Notes: a model not told the origin generated them from the letters alone. A stretch of DNA of 64,000 nt from Rhodococcus sp. W8901 (GCF_013348805.1 NZ_CP054690.1:5022001-5086000); one strand, 5' to 3'. Positions 25,403 through 34,272 are shown, counted from the stretch's first letter. Made by a program: numbers and translations.

Positions 25403-26602
25403 GTGAGCAGGCTTGGTTACGCTGGGCTCGTGGCACAGCCGGAGCCCGACCCCCGAGGCGGCGACACGAGTCGGCCGCGCGGTCGCTTCTGGTGGCTCAA
25501 GTGGGTGGCCGGTGTCCTGCTGCTGGCGCTGCTGATCGGCGAGGGCATCTATCTGTGGCCGCGGCTGCACGAGTCGTGGCAGGCCCTGTCGGAGATCCAT
25601 TGGGGCTGGTTGGCGCTGTGTGTCGTCGCGCAGGCGGTGTCGCTGAGTGGCTACGGCCGCGTCCAGAAGCAACTGCTGCGCGCCGGCGGTGTGGCGGTGA
25701 GCCAGCGCAAGTCCGTCGCGGTGATCTACGGGTCGACGGCGATGGCGTTGACCCTGCCCGCGGGGCAGGTCTTCTCGACGGCGTTCACGTACAAGGAGAC
25801 CCGACGCTGGGGTGCCAGTCCGCTGGTCGCGTCGTGGCAGCTCGCGATCTCCGGCGTGATCGCGGCCGCGGGTCTCGCACTGATCGGTGTGTCGGGTGCG
25901 CTGCTGGTCGGCGGGTCGGTGAGCCCGTTCACGCTGTTGTTCTCGGTGGCCGGGCTGATCGCGCTGCTGTACGCGGGCCGGTACGTCTCGGCGCATCCCG
26001 ATTCGATCGGGGCCGCCGCGCGATGGGTGCTGATCCGGGTGAACCGGCTACGCGGCAAGCCCGCCGACACCGGCATGGACGCGGTCCGCACCACGATCGA
26101 GCAGCTCGACTCGGTCCAGCTGGGCAAACGTGACGCGGCGCTGACACTGGGCTGGTCGGCGGTCCACCGGGTCGCGGACGTGGTGTGTCTGGGTGCGGCA
26201 TGCTTCGCGATCGGCGCTGATCCGTTGCTCGCGGGACTGCTGATCGCCTTCGCGGCGGGCAAGGCGGTCGCGACGATTCCGGGCGCGCCGGGCGGCCTGG
26301 TCTACGTGGACGCGACGCTGATCGCCGCCCTCACCACCGCGGCGAGCATCAGCGCGTCGCAGGCGGTGGCGGCCGCGTTCGTCTACCGCGGCGTGAGCTT
26401 CATCCTCGTCGCGATCGTCGGCTGGATCGTCTTCCTGTTCCTCTTCCGCGATCGGCAGCACGAGGATCCGGGGTTCGACGTCGAACTCGAACAGCGCGAC
26501 CCGACGGCGTTGCCGGAGCGGCGGGACGTGTCGGATCCGACGTCGTCGATTCGCGATCCGCACATCGAGATGCCACGGCCACCCACAGAAGTAACCGAGT
26601 GA
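25403..26602 (+). CDS. Lysylphosphatidylglycerol-synthase-like transmembrane protein
   Basis: The product is about 399 residues from GTG 25403, one base after the cyclase stop codon, so the pair is co-transcribed. It has eight or so helices of the LPG_synthase_TM/UPF0104 type (for example WLKWVAGVLLLALLIGEGIY and the late motif ATIPGAPGGLVYVDATLIAA). It lacks the soluble aminoacyl-transferase domain of MprF, so it is the flippase-like or unknown-function membrane half only. The hydrophilic tail (~50 residues) is acidic. Rv0204c occupies the comparable place in mycobacteria. Confidence 0.75.
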   Translation: MSRLGYAGLVAQPEPDPRGGDTSRPRGRFWWLKWVAGVLLLALLIGEGIYLWPRLHESWQALSEIHWGWLALCVVAQAVSLSGYGRVQKQLLRAGGVAVSQRKSVAVIYGSTAMALTLPAGQVFSTAFTYKETRRWGASPLVASWQLAISGVIAAAGLALIGVSGALLVGGSVSPFTLLFSVAGLIALLYAGRYVSAHPDSIGAAARWVLIRVNRLRGKPADTGMDAVRTTIEQLDSVQLGKRDAALTLGWSAVHRVADVVCLGAACFAIGADPLLAGLLIAFAAGKAVATIPGAPGGLVYVDATLIAALTTAASISASQAVAAAFVYRGVSFILVAIVGWIVFLFLFRDRQHEDPGFDVELEQRDPTALPERRDVSDPTSSIRDPHIEMPRPPTEVTE

Positions 26603-26611
26603 CCTCGGCCG

Positions 26612-27295
26612 TCAACCGAGGTCGGCTGCCATCGCCTCGAGGTGCGCGCGGCTGACCCGGACGGCCTGCTCGACGTCGCCGGCGGCGATGGCCTCGACGA
26701 GCGCGAGATGCTCGTCGGCGTTCGGTTCGGCGTGCCGATCGCGCAGCCCGAGCAGCGCGATCATGTCGACGAGCGCCTCCGCCAGTCTCGGCGTGAACGT
26801 CTCGAACAGCTCCGTCAGCACCGGGTTGTGCGCGGCCAGGACGACCGCGCGGTGGACCTCGATGTCGGCGTCGACGAACTCCCGGTCGGGTGCGTCGGCG
26901 GCGGCCGCGCGCAGGTCGAGGGCCCGGCGCATCGCGGCGATGTCGGCGGCGGTGGCGCGGGAGGCCGCGAGCCGGGCGGCCTCCACCTCGATCGCGGTGC
27001 GCACCTCGACGACGGCGGCGATCGCCTCGGTCCGCACCACCGCCTCCCAGCCGTCGGCCTCGGGTTCGAGCCGTTCGACGAACACACCGGATCCCTGCTT
27101 CGGCCGCAGCATCCCCTGCCCGGCGAGCATCCGCAGCGCCTCGCGGATCGTGGACCGTCCGATGCCGAGTTCGCCGGCAAGGGTGGTCTCGCCGGGAAGT
27201 TTCGAACCGATCGCCCACTCCCCCGCCTGCAGCCGGCGTCGTAACTGTTCGGCGGCCTGATCGGCCAGCAGGCTGCGGGTCAGTGGGGCGGTCAC
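26612..27295 (-). CDS. FadR-subfamily GntR transcriptional regulator
   Basis: The 227-residue regulator has an N-terminal winged helix (AEQLRRRLQAGEWAIGSKLP, then ELGIGRSTIREALRMLAGQG) and a C-terminal all-helical FCD domain with likely metal-binding residues (DADIEVHRAVV, NADEHLALVEAI, SRAHLEAM). GTG at 27295 is preceded by GAGGAG. A textbook FadR-type operator (TTGTCAGACAA, 27310-27320) lies 14 bases upstream of the start, so autoregulation is likely. The same site covers the -35 of the leuA promoter. The ligand is unknown; FCD proteins usually sense small carboxylates. Confidence 0.87.
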   Translation of the reverse strand: MTAPLTRSLLADQAAEQLRRRLQAGEWAIGSKLPGETTLAGELGIGRSTIREALRMLAGQGMLRPKQGSGVFVERLEPEADGWEAVVRTEAIAAVVEVRTAIEVEAARLAASRATAADIAAMRRALDLRAAAADAPDREFVDADIEVHRAVVLAAHNPVLTELFETFTPRLAEALVDMIALLGLRDRHAEPNADEHLALVEAIAAGDVEQAVRVSRAHLEAMAADLG

Positions 27296-27309
27296 CCAAA
27301 CTCCTCAGG

Positions 27310-27320
27310 TTGTCAGACAA
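27310..27320. promoter_or_regulatory. FadR/GntR-type operator TTGTCAGACAA
   Basis: The 11-bp inverted repeat fits the TNGTNNNACNA consensus known for FadR-subfamily regulators. It lies in the intergenic region of a FadR-type gene and leuA. Confidence 0.65.
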
Positions 27321-27338
27321 GTTGTTTTGCTCTAGCTT
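27310..27338 (+). promoter_or_regulatory. leuA leader promoter
   Basis: TTGTCA (27310-27315) and TAGCTT (27333-27338) are separated by 17 bases, close to the sigma-70-type consensus. The -10 ends seven bases before ATG 27346, so the transcript probably begins at the leader ATG. Confidence 0.6.
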
Positions 27339-27345
27339 AGCCTGC

Positions 27346-27390
27346 ATGGCTTATCGCGGACTGCTCCTCGGCTGCCGCGGCGGGGTCTGA
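27346..27390 (+). CDS. leuA leader peptide (14 residues)
   Basis: ATG 27346 opens [14 protein letters not shown] followed by TGA. Codons 6-8 are three consecutive leucine codons (CTG CTC CTC) in front of a leucine-biosynthesis gene, the hallmark of translation-mediated attenuation. It has no Shine-Dalgarno sequence; the promoter spacing implies a leaderless mRNA, common in this group. The end of the peptide overlaps the left arm of a perfect 12-bp hairpin. Confidence 0.65.
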   Translation: MAYRGLLLGCRGGV

Positions 27391-27412
27391 CCGGACCGGC
27401 ACCCCGCCGCGG
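27375..27412 (+). promoter_or_regulatory. Attenuator-like hairpin before leuA
   Basis: CCGCGGCGGGGT (27375-27386) is the exact reverse complement of ACCCCGCCGCGG (27401-27412), with a 14-base loop. A ribosome stalled at the leader's leucine codons would change the pairing of this region. There is no U-run, so whether it ends transcription or acts otherwise is open. Confidence 0.6.
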
Positions 27413-27460
27413 GGTTCCGTCGTGCCGGTCGACCCTTCCGACCCGCACAGGAGTCACGCC

Positions 27461-29173
27461 ATGAACTGGAATCGCCAGCGCCCGTCGTCCATGCCCAGCC
27501 ACCGCTACCGCCCGTACTCCGAACGGGTTCCGGTGCCGCTGACCGAACGCCACTGGCCCACCGCCCGCACCACCGTCGCACCGCTGTGGGTGCCGGTCGA
27601 TCTGCGCGACGGCAACCAGGCCCTCGCCGAACCGATGGACCCGGCCCGCAAGCGGCGCTTCTTCGACCTGATGGTCGCCATGGGCTACAAGGAGATCGAG
27701 GTCGGCTACCCGTCGGCCAGCCAGACGGACTTCGACTTCGTCCGCGACCTGGCCGAGCAGTCCCTGGTGCCCGACGACGTCACGATCGTCGTGTTCACCG
27801 CGGCGCGAACGGATCTCATCGAGCGCACCTTCGAGTCGGTGCGCGGACTGCCGAACGTGGTGCTGCACATGTACACCGCGACGGCGCCGACGTGGCGCGA
27901 CGTGGTCCTGGGCCACGACCGGGAGGCGCTGCACCGCTTGATCTTCGACGCCGCGCAGGACGTGGCCCGCTGCGGCGAGCGGCAGCCCGGGGTGCGGTTC
28001 GAGTTCTCGCCCGAGGTGTTCAACCTGACCGAACCCGATTACGTACTGGAGGTGTGCGACAGCCTGACCGAACTGTGGGACGCCTCCCCCGACCGCCCGG
28101 TGATCCACAACCTCCCTGCGACGGTGGAGATCTCGACGCCCAACGTGTACGCCGACCAGATCGAGTACATGCACCGGAACCTGACGCGGCGTGACTCGGT
28201 GATCCTGTCGGTACACCCACACAACGACCGCGGCACCGGGGTGGCGTGCGCCGAACTGGCGGTACTGGCCGGCGCACAGCGCGTGGAGGGTTGCCTGTTC
28301 GGCAATGGCGAGCGCACCGGCAACGTCGACCTGGTGACGCTTGCCCTCAACCTGCACGCGCAGGGCGTCGACCCGATGATCGACTTCTCGGACATCGATG
28401 CCGTCAAGCGAACCGTGGAGCACTGCAACCGAATCGACGTGCACGAGAGGCACCCGTACGGCGGCGATCTGGTGTACACCGCGTTCTCGGGCACCCACCA
28501 GGACGCGATCAAGAAGGGATTCGCGCACCACTACGCGTCGGCCGAGGCGGCGGGAATCGATCCGAGCACGGCGCCGTGGGATGTGCCGTATCTGCCGATC
28601 GACCCACGCGACGTGGGTCGCGACTACGAGGCGGTGATCCGCGTGAACAGCCAGTCGGGCAAGGGCGGGATCGCGTATCTGCTGCAGACCGGGTACGGCA
28701 TCGACCTGCCGCGGCCACTGCAGATCGACTTCGCGAAACGCGTCCAGCGGGCCACCGACGACAGCGGCGCGGAGATCACCGCCGAGCAGTTGTGGGAGTT
28801 GCTGCACGCCGAGTACGGCTTCGACGGCCGACTGGGCCAGTGGTCGATCGAGCATCGAGAGGGCGGCGATCACCTGCGGGTGCGGGCCGAGTTCGACGAC
28901 TCGACGGTGGCCGGCGAGGCCTCGGGCACCGGGCCGGTCGAGGCGCTCACCCGGATCCTGGCCGAGCACGGCCATACCGTGGAGGTGCTCTCATTCGGGC
29001 AGCAGTCGGTGGGCTCGGGCAGCGACAGCCGCGCGGTCACCTACGCCCAGTGCGGCAACGGTGACGGGACCGCGCACTGGGGTGTCGGCTTCGACCAGTC
29101 GGTGACGGCGTCCACACTGCAGGCCGTTCTCGCCGCGTCCACCCGCACCCCCTCCCCCGATTCGCGCACGTAG
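27461..29173 (+). CDS. leuA: 2-isopropylmalate synthase
   Basis: The product is about 570 residues and condenses acetyl-CoA with 2-ketoisovalerate in the first step of leucine synthesis. The catalytic HMGL-like domain begins [20 protein letters not shown], with the metal-binding DGNQ region and [22 protein letters not shown]-terminal LeuA dimer/regulatory domain (about residues 440-571) mediates leucine feedback. ATG 27461 follows CAGGAGTCACGCC. It is an actinobacterial LeuA type with the long N-terminal arm. A leader peptide and hairpin precede it. Confidence 0.95.
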   Translation: MNWNRQRPSSMPSHRYRPYSERVPVPLTERHWPTARTTVAPLWVPVDLRDGNQALAEPMDPARKRRFFDLMVAMGYKEIEVGYPSASQTDFDFVRDLAEQSLVPDDVTIVVFTAARTDLIERTFESVRGLPNVVLHMYTATAPTWRDVVLGHDREALHRLIFDAAQDVARCGERQPGVRFEFSPEVFNLTEPDYVLEVCDSLTELWDASPDRPVIHNLPATVEISTPNVYADQIEYMHRNLTRRDSVILSVHPHNDRGTGVACAELAVLAGAQRVEGCLFGNGERTGNVDLVTLALNLHAQGVDPMIDFSDIDAVKRTVEHCNRIDVHERHPYGGDLVYTAFSGTHQDAIKKGFAHHYASAEAAGIDPSTAPWDVPYLPIDPRDVGRDYEAVIRVNSQSGKGGIAYLLQTGYGIDLPRPLQIDFAKRVQRATDDSGAEITAEQLWELLHAEYGFDGRLGQWSIEHREGGDHLRVRAEFDDSTVAGEASGTGPVEALTRILAEHGHTVEVLSFGQQSVGSGSDSRAVTYAQCGNGDGTAHWGVGFDQSVTASTLQAVLAASTRTPSPDSRT

Positions 29174-29321
29174 CGGTACCCGCGCCCTGCCGCGAACACC
29201 GATAAGTGCGCAAATCGCGCAGCGTGAGCGAGGTCACCTCCGGTTGCGGAATGCCCGGACCGGTGCCACCGTTGTAACCACAGTCTTTGAAGTTTCAACT
29301 ACTTGCATCGGGAGCACACAC

Positions 29322-29873
29322 ATGACCACTGCCATCACCCTGCCCAACCTGTCCGCCGGCACCTGGGCCATCGACCAGTCCCACTCGACCGTCGGCTTCA
29401 TGGTCCGCCACCTGGTGGTCAGCAAGGTCCGTGGCACGTTCAACGACTTCAGCGGTTCGATCACGGTCGGCGAGGACGGTCTGCCGTCCGTGCAGGCCGA
29501 GATCCAGGTCGCGTCCATCGACACCAACAGCGAGCAGCGTGACGGCCACATCAAGTCGGCCGATTTCTTCGACGTCGAGCAGTTCCCGACGGCCACGTTC
29601 GTCTCCACGGGCGTTCGCCCCGCGGGCTCGAACTTCGTGGTCGAGGGCGAGTTCACGCTGCACGGTGTGACCAAGCCGGTCGAGCTGGCGCTCGAGTTCC
29701 TGGGCGTCAACCCGGGCATGGGCAACGGCCCGGTTGCCGGTTTCGAGGCCTCCACCACCATCAACCGCAAGGACTTCGGCATCAGCATCGAGATGCCGCT
29801 CGAGGGTGGCGGCGCCGTCGTCGGCGACAAGATCGCCATCAACCTCGAGATCGAGGCCGGCCTCCAGGCCTGA
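29322..29873 (+). CDS. YceI-family lipocalin-like protein
   Basis: The 183-residue protein has YceI features throughout: AGTWAIDQSHSTVGFMVRHL at the start, FNDFSGSITVGED, then HIKSADFFDVEQFPTATF and the C-terminal TINRKDFGISIEMPLEGG. The fold is an antiparallel beta-barrel that binds isoprenoid-like lipids in characterised members. No signal peptide is present, so it is probably cytoplasmic. ATG 29322 follows GGGAGCACACAC. A perfect hairpin terminator follows. A degraded second copy of its 3' half lies at 31302-31442. Confidence 0.9.
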   Translation: MTTAITLPNLSAGTWAIDQSHSTVGFMVRHLVVSKVRGTFNDFSGSITVGEDGLPSVQAEIQVASIDTNSEQRDGHIKSADFFDVEQFPTATFVSTGVRPAGSNFVVEGEFTLHGVTKPVELALEFLGVNPGMGNGPVAGFEASTTINRKDFGISIEMPLEGGGAVVGDKIAINLEIEAGLQA

Positions 29874-29890
29874 TCCAGGCCCCACAGACT

Positions 29891-29932
29891 GCGCACCCGT
29901 CACGGCAGAAGTGCAAGCCGTGACGGGTGCGC
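29891..29932 (+). terminator. Perfect 16-bp hairpin after the yceI-like gene
   Basis: GCGCACCCGTCACGGC (29891-29906) pairs fully with 29917-29932 across a ten-base loop. The convergent secreted-protein gene ends 16 bases further on. Confidence 0.75.
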
Positions 29933-29947
29933 TGTCATGTCAGCCCG

Positions 29948-31126
29948 TCAGGACGCGGTCGCCCGACGACGGACCGCCCAGAACACGCCGCCACCGGCGA
30001 GTACGACCGCAGCCGCGCCACCCGCGACAGCCGGGTTCACCATCGGCACGGCCGCGCTGTCGGCCGTGGGCACCTCCGCACACACGGCGATACCCGTGCA
30101 GCTGGCCGGAGCCTGCGCCGGAGCAGCAGCCGGATCCGTCACCGCCGCAACGAGATTGTGGTCACCCTGCGACGCGAACGGCTTGACCGCCACCGCATAG
30201 GTCACCGTCACCGACTGCCCCGGCGCCACCGTGCCCGCGACACCGTAGTTGCCACCGTTCGGCGACACCGTCAGCGCCGCATCGCTGCTCGTCGGCCCCG
30301 ACACCAGATCCGCATCGTCGAGCAGACCCGACAACACCAGCGCCTGGTCCACGGCCACCGGCTGACCACCGGTGTTCGTGAACGTGGTCGTGTAGTTCAC
30401 CACCTGGCCGTCCGACACCGCACCCGACGCATCCGACGACGTCGTCACCTGCAGATTCCCCAGCGGCGCATCCAGAAACAGCAAGATGTTGTCCACGACA
30501 GCGTCGGTATCGTTCAGGTCCGTTCCGGGCGAGAAGTTTGCTTCGACGCCGATTTGGCGCGTGCCCGCGGGAACTGGGGCGGACTGTTGCCGGCGCACGA
30601 ATCCGGTTGCGTTGCCTCGCTCTGCGGGCGTTACCGGCGGCAGCGTGATGCTGCTGATCTCCGTGCCGTCGACATCGAGGAATTTGTAGTTGATCTCGAC
30701 CTTGTCGTTGTCGGTCAGGTACCCACCGAGCAGTGCGGACACGTTTGCCGTCGCGGCGCCCGCGTCGATCGATGCCGCAGAGGGGGTCGTGTCCACCATC
30801 TGCCACATACGATGGCCGCTGTTGTAGCCGCCTGAACCCGCGAAGAGACTGATACCGCCAGGGAACGTACCCGTGACTTGCCCGGCACTGTTGACAAGAT
30901 TGGGTGCCGGATAATTCGAGGTGGACCCGTACCTGACCCAATTGACAGGTTGGGCCTGGATCCACCCGGTCATCCCGTCATCGCCACCACCGTTGACGGT
31001 CAACTGACCCGGCTGGGCTGCCATCGGCGCAGCGCCCGCCGGCGCCGCCGTCATCGCTCCCGCACCGGCAATCGCCGCGGCGGCCAGAACCAGGCCTGCC
31101 CCCCGACGCGCCATCGATACACCCAT
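29948..31126 (-). CDS. Secreted surface protein with C-terminal membrane anchor
   Basis: ATG 31126 follows GAGGAGAGTTG; a TTG one codon earlier is less likely. The 392-residue product has an N-terminal signal peptide (MARRGAGLVLAAAAIAGAGA, cleaved near AGAAP). A ~170-residue beta-rich region of carbohydrate-binding-like character follows (GWIQAQPVNWVRYG, GHRMWQMVDTT). Then comes a DUF11-like repeat (VVNYTTTFTNTGGQPVAV to VTVTYAVAVKPF), and a terminal hydrophobic helix followed by RRRATAS. There is no LPXTG motif, so anchoring is by the membrane helix rather than sortase. It is probably exposed on the cell surface. The ligand is unknown. Confidence 0.7.
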   Translation of the reverse strand: MGVSMARRGAGLVLAAAAIAGAGAMTAAPAGAAPMAAQPGQLTVNGGGDDGMTGWIQAQPVNWVRYGSTSNYPAPNLVNSAGQVTGTFPGGISLFAGSGGYNSGHRMWQMVDTTPSAASIDAGAATANVSALLGGYLTDNDKVEINYKFLDVDGTEISSITLPPVTPAERGNATGFVRRQQSAPVPAGTRQIGVEANFSPGTDLNDTDAVVDNILLFLDAPLGNLQVTTSSDASGAVSDGQVVNYTTTFTNTGGQPVAVDQALVLSGLLDDADLVSGPTSSDAALTVSPNGGNYGVAGTVAPGQSVTVTYAVAVKPFASQGDHNLVAAVTDPAAAPAQAPASCTGIAVCAEVPTADSAAVPMVNPAVAGGAAAVVLAGGGVFWAVRRRATAS

Positions 31127-31213
31127 CAACTCTCCTCACCGAAAGTATCTGTCCGACAAACCCGGTTGCCGGCCAGAGGCCCGAGTCGGCCCCACCGGAC
31201 ACTAGGAAGAATC

Positions 31214-31229
31214 GAGACCGATCGGTCTC
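31214..31229. promoter_or_regulatory. Perfect 16-bp palindrome GAGACCGATCGGTCTC
   Basis: It lies about 90 bases upstream of the secreted surface-protein gene in otherwise non-coding DNA. A second hairpin (TTCGTGCGG/CCGCACGAA, 31242-31263) follows. It may be a regulator-binding site; no partner is evident. Confidence 0.35.
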
Positions 31230-31301
31230 CGGGCGAGGGCGTTCGTGCGGCCCCCCGCACGAATACGCGGATTCCCGCCCGGCAGGGTGACGAACCGCAA
31301 A

Positions 31302-31442
31302 CGAGCAGCGTGACGGCCACATCAATCGAGGCCTTCACCACCATCAACCGCAAGGACTTCGGCCATCAGCGTCGGACTCCAGGCCTGGTCCGGCCCCACA
31401 GGCTGCGCACCCGACACGGCGTGTCTGCCGCGGCGGGCGCGC
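31302..31442 (+). pseudogene. Decayed copy of the yceI-like gene 3' half and its terminator
   Basis: Three blocks repeat parts of the intact gene in the same order and orientation. 31302-31325 matches 29531-29554 exactly over 24 bases. 31326-31362 matches 29743-29779 with one mismatch over 37 bases. 31377-31420 matches 29862-29906 with a few changes. The 16-bp terminator arms are also present in worn form (31405-31420 and 31427-31442). About 190 and 80 bases present in the intact gene are missing between blocks, so it cannot be functional. Confidence 0.8.
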
Positions 31443-31474
31443 TCCTGTCCCGGAATCCGGGGCCGGAAGCCGGC

Positions 31475-31879
31475 TCACCGAGAGCGCGCGACGAACCGAC
31501 TGTCGCCACGGAACTCAGCGACGGACTTGCCTCGAACCCGGACGGTGACATCGTAGATACCGTTGCGGCCGTAGCGTTCCCGCTCGACCGCCTCGGCAAT
31601 CAGCTCGTCGCCCAGTCGCGTGGGGGCCAGGAACCGGATGTCCGCCCGAGCGGCGACCGCCGGCTCGTCGTACCCGTTGCACGCGAGCGCAAATGCCGTG
31701 TCCGCAAGGGTGAACACGAATCCGCCGTGCGTGATTCCGTGCCCGTTCACCATGGTCTCGCGGACCGTCATCGACGCGACCGCACGGCCCGGGAACAGTT
31801 CGCGCACCTCGATCCCCAACGCCCGGGACGCCACATCGGCCTCGAACATCTCTTGCGCCGAGGGGAATTCGACTGTCAT
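31475..31879 (-). CDS. paaI: Hydroxyphenylacetyl-CoA thioesterase
   Basis: The 134-residue hotdog-fold thioesterase has the PaaI signature GHGITHGGFVFTLADTAFALACN, containing the catalytic Asp. PaaI releases CoA from stalled phenylacetyl-CoA or its hydroxylated derivatives and so protects the CoA pool. ATG 31879 overlaps the TGA of the EthD-like gene (ATGA) and follows GGAGGGAGAAGT. It is the last gene of the leftward paaZ operon. Confidence 0.9.
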   Translation of the reverse strand: MTVEFPSAQEMFEADVASRALGIEVRELFPGRAVASMTVRETMVNGHGITHGGFVFTLADTAFALACNGYDEPAVAARADIRFLAPTRLGDELIAEAVERERYGRNGIYDVTVRVRGKSVAEFRGDSRFVARSR

Positions 31880-32205
31880 ACTTCTCCCTCCCCGCCGTGC
31901 ACCGATTCCTCTTCCAGCGTGTACATCGTCACCCCTCCGGTGGCGAAGTTGCGGACATCCCTGGCGGCGTCCCGCATCTCCTTCGACGCCAGTCCGGCGT
32001 GCATCGTCTCGGCATCGGGGAAGCACAGCGACGCAATCGCATAGTAGGCAGGGGCGGCGCCGTCGAGTGCGCTGCACTTTCCCCACGTGTAGCCGGACAG
32101 GCCGGGGATCTTGCGCGCCAACGGAATGTGCGTGGTGCGGTAGTGGGCGTCGAAAGCACCTGAATCCTCGGGGTGGCCGTAACAGACCACCACCCTGCAG
32201 CCCAT
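31876..32205 (-). CDS. EthD-family protein of the paa operon
   Basis: The 109-residue protein has the ferredoxin-like dimeric alpha/beta-barrel pattern of EthD proteins (VVVCYGHPEDSGAFDAHYRT, then HIPLARKIPGLSGYTWGKC). EthD homologues accompany oxygenase systems and may remove or isomerise reactive intermediates; none has a proven role in phenylacetate catabolism. It starts one base after the paaZ stop codon and overlaps paaI by four bases, so it is firmly inside the operon. Confidence 0.8.
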   Translation of the reverse strand: MGCRVVVCYGHPEDSGAFDAHYRTTHIPLARKIPGLSGYTWGKCSALDGAAPAYYAIASLCFPDAETMHAGLASKEMRDAARDVRNFATGGVTMYTLEEESVHGGEGEV

Positions 32206-32206
32206 G

Positions 32207-34258
32207 TCAGCGCCCTCCACCGCTGGACGCTCCCTTGGCAACGAGGGTGAGGACGTCGTAGGTCGCGACAGCATCGCCGTCCTGATTCGCGACCACGGCA
32301 TCCCACCGCACCTCGCCGTAGTCGGCGCTGCTGCGCGGTGTGATCAGCTTCGCGGTCAACGTCACGGTGAGGCTGTCGCCCGCCTTCACCGGGGTCAGAA
32401 AACGCAGATTGTCGACGCCGAAGTTCGCGAGGACCGGTCCCGGGTTCGGCTCGACGAACAGCCCGGCCGCGAGCGAGACCACGAGGTAGCCGTGTGCGAC
32501 GATGCCGCCGAAGAGGGGGTTCGCTGCCGCGGCATCAGGATCGGTGTGCGCATAGAAGGTGTCGCCGGTGAACTCCGCGAAGTGGTCGATGTCCGCCAGT
32601 GCGACCTGCCGCGGTCCTCCGACGACCGTGTCACCGATCCGCAACTCCGCCAGGTTCTTCCGGAACGGATGGACACCGTCGTCGGTTCGCCGCGACCCGG
32701 GAACCCAACGATTGCCGACGGCAGTCAGGATGTCGGGGGTCGCCTGGACCGCGGTGCGCTGCATGTGATGCAGGACTCCACGGATGCCACCGAGCTCCTC
32801 ACCGCCACCAGCGCGGCCCGGACCACCGTGGACGAGCACGGGAAGCGGCGAGCCGTGTCCGGTCGATTCCCGCGCATCGTCCCGGTTGAGAACCAGGACG
32901 CGGCCGTGGAAGGGCGCGAGCCCCAGCACGATGTCGCGGGCGAGCCCGGCGTCGCGGGTGACGACGGAGGCCACGAGGCTGCCCTTGCCGCGGGCCGCGA
33001 ATTCGATCAGCTCGGCGGTACCGTCGTATCCGATCACCGTGCTCACCGGCCCGAACGCCTCGATGTCGTGTGGCTCGTCGGCGGCCTTGTCATCGCAGCG
33101 CAGCAGGATCGGAGGCAGGAAGGCGCCGGTCAGCCTGTCCGCCCCCACGACCTCGAAGTTCTCCGGATCCCCCACCACGATCCGTGCCGACTTCGTCAGT
33201 CCACGAAGCGCTTTCAGCACCTCATCGCGCTGCTCGATGCTCGCCAGGGCGCCCATCGTGACACCCTCGGCATCGGGGGCCCCGACCACGACCCGCGACA
33301 GGCGGCCCCGCACGGCCTCGACCACGTCGTCGACGAGGCCCGAGGGAACGAGGGCACGGCGGATCGCAGTGCACTTCTGGCCGGCCTTGACGGTCATCTC
33401 CGTGACGAGCTGTTTGACGTAGAGCTCGAACTCCTCGCTGCCGGGTTCGACGTCCGCACCGAGAATGGAGGCGTTGAGCGAATCCGCTTCGGCGTTGAAG
33501 TGCACACCCTCGGCGACGACTCTCGGATGGACCCGCAGCATCGCCGCGGTGTCCGCGGATCCGGTGAACGCGACCGAGTCCTGCCCACCGAGGTGGTCGA
33601 GCAGATCACGCGCGCTACCCGACAGCAGCTGGACCGACCCTTCCGGCAGCAGTCCGGACTCGATGATGCGGCGGAACACCAGTTCGGTGAGATAGGCCGT
33701 CTGGCTGGCCGGCTTCACGATCGACGGGACTCCGGCGATGAATGCCGGCGCGAGCTTCTCGAGGAAGCCCCACACCGGGAAGTTGAACGCGTTGATCTGG
33801 ACGGCGACACCGCGACGCGAGGTGTAGACGTGCTGGCCGAGGAAGGTCCCCGCCTTGCCGAGTTGCTCATGGGGCCCGTCGAGGTGGACGGTGTCGTTCG
33901 GTAGTTCGCGCCGCGCCTTGCTCGCGTAGCTCAGCAGGGTTCCGAAGCCACCGTCGATGTCGACACCGGAGTCGCGTCGCGTCGCGCCGGTGGCAGTGGA
34001 CAGCTCGTAGAACTCTTCCTTGCCGGCCATGAGCGTCAGGGCCAACGCCTTCAGCGCTGCGGCGCGCTCGTGGAAGGTCAGTTCGGTCAGGGCGGGCCCG
34101 CCGACCGCACGAGCATGCGCCACCATCCCGGCGATGTCGAGCCCGGTCGACGAGATGCGTGCCACCTCGGAACCGTCCACCGCGCTCAGGAGCGGCGTTC
34201 CAGCATCGGGAGCCGTGTACCAGCTCCCGGCAACGTAACTTTGCACTAACCTGCTCAC
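32207..34258 (-). CDS. paaZ: Bifunctional oxepin-CoA hydrolase / 3-oxo-5,6-dehydrosuberyl-CoA semialdehyde dehydrogenase
   Basis: The 683-residue protein is a fusion. The N-terminal aldehyde dehydrogenase (~1-520) has the nucleophile in [12 protein letters not shown] and the cofactor region [11 protein letters not shown]. The C-terminal MaoC-like (R)-hydratase (~540-683) has [20 protein letters not shown] and [14 protein letters not shown]. It opens the oxepin ring of the CoA intermediate and oxidises the semialdehyde. GTG 34258 follows AGAGGTTTTC. The promoter region contains an ACCG-N6-CGGT site at 34273-34286. Confidence 0.95.
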   Translation of the reverse strand: MSRLVQSYVAGSWYTAPDAGTPLLSAVDGSEVARISSTGLDIAGMVAHARAVGGPALTELTFHERAAALKALALTLMAGKEEFYELSTATGATRRDSGVDIDGGFGTLLSYASKARRELPNDTVHLDGPHEQLGKAGTFLGQHVYTSRRGVAVQINAFNFPVWGFLEKLAPAFIAGVPSIVKPASQTAYLTELVFRRIIESGLLPEGSVQLLSGSARDLLDHLGGQDSVAFTGSADTAAMLRVHPRVVAEGVHFNAEADSLNASILGADVEPGSEEFELYVKQLVTEMTVKAGQKCTAIRRALVPSGLVDDVVEAVRGRLSRVVVGAPDAEGVTMGALASIEQRDEVLKALRGLTKSARIVVGDPENFEVVGADRLTGAFLPPILLRCDDKAADEPHDIEAFGPVSTVIGYDGTAELIEFAARGKGSLVASVVTRDAGLARDIVLGLAPFHGRVLVLNRDDARESTGHGSPLPVLVHGGPGRAGGGEELGGIRGVLHHMQRTAVQATPDILTAVGNRWVPGSRRTDDGVHPFRKNLAELRIGDTVVGGPRQVALADIDHFAEFTGDTFYAHTDPDAAAANPLFGGIVAHGYLVVSLAAGLFVEPNPGPVLANFGVDNLRFLTPVKAGDSLTVTLTAKLITPRSSADYGEVRWDAVVANQDGDAVATYDVLTLVAKGASSGGGR

Positions 34259-34272
34259 GAAAACCTCTTTCC

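Noticed and set aside
27346-27460. T-box riboswitch in front of leuA
   Set aside because: No T-box sequence or specifier-loop architecture fits in the ~115 bases; the leader-peptide explanation is simpler.
27332-28975. Long antisense frame opposite leuA
   Set aside because: No recognisable features and fully overlaps a conserved enzyme gene.
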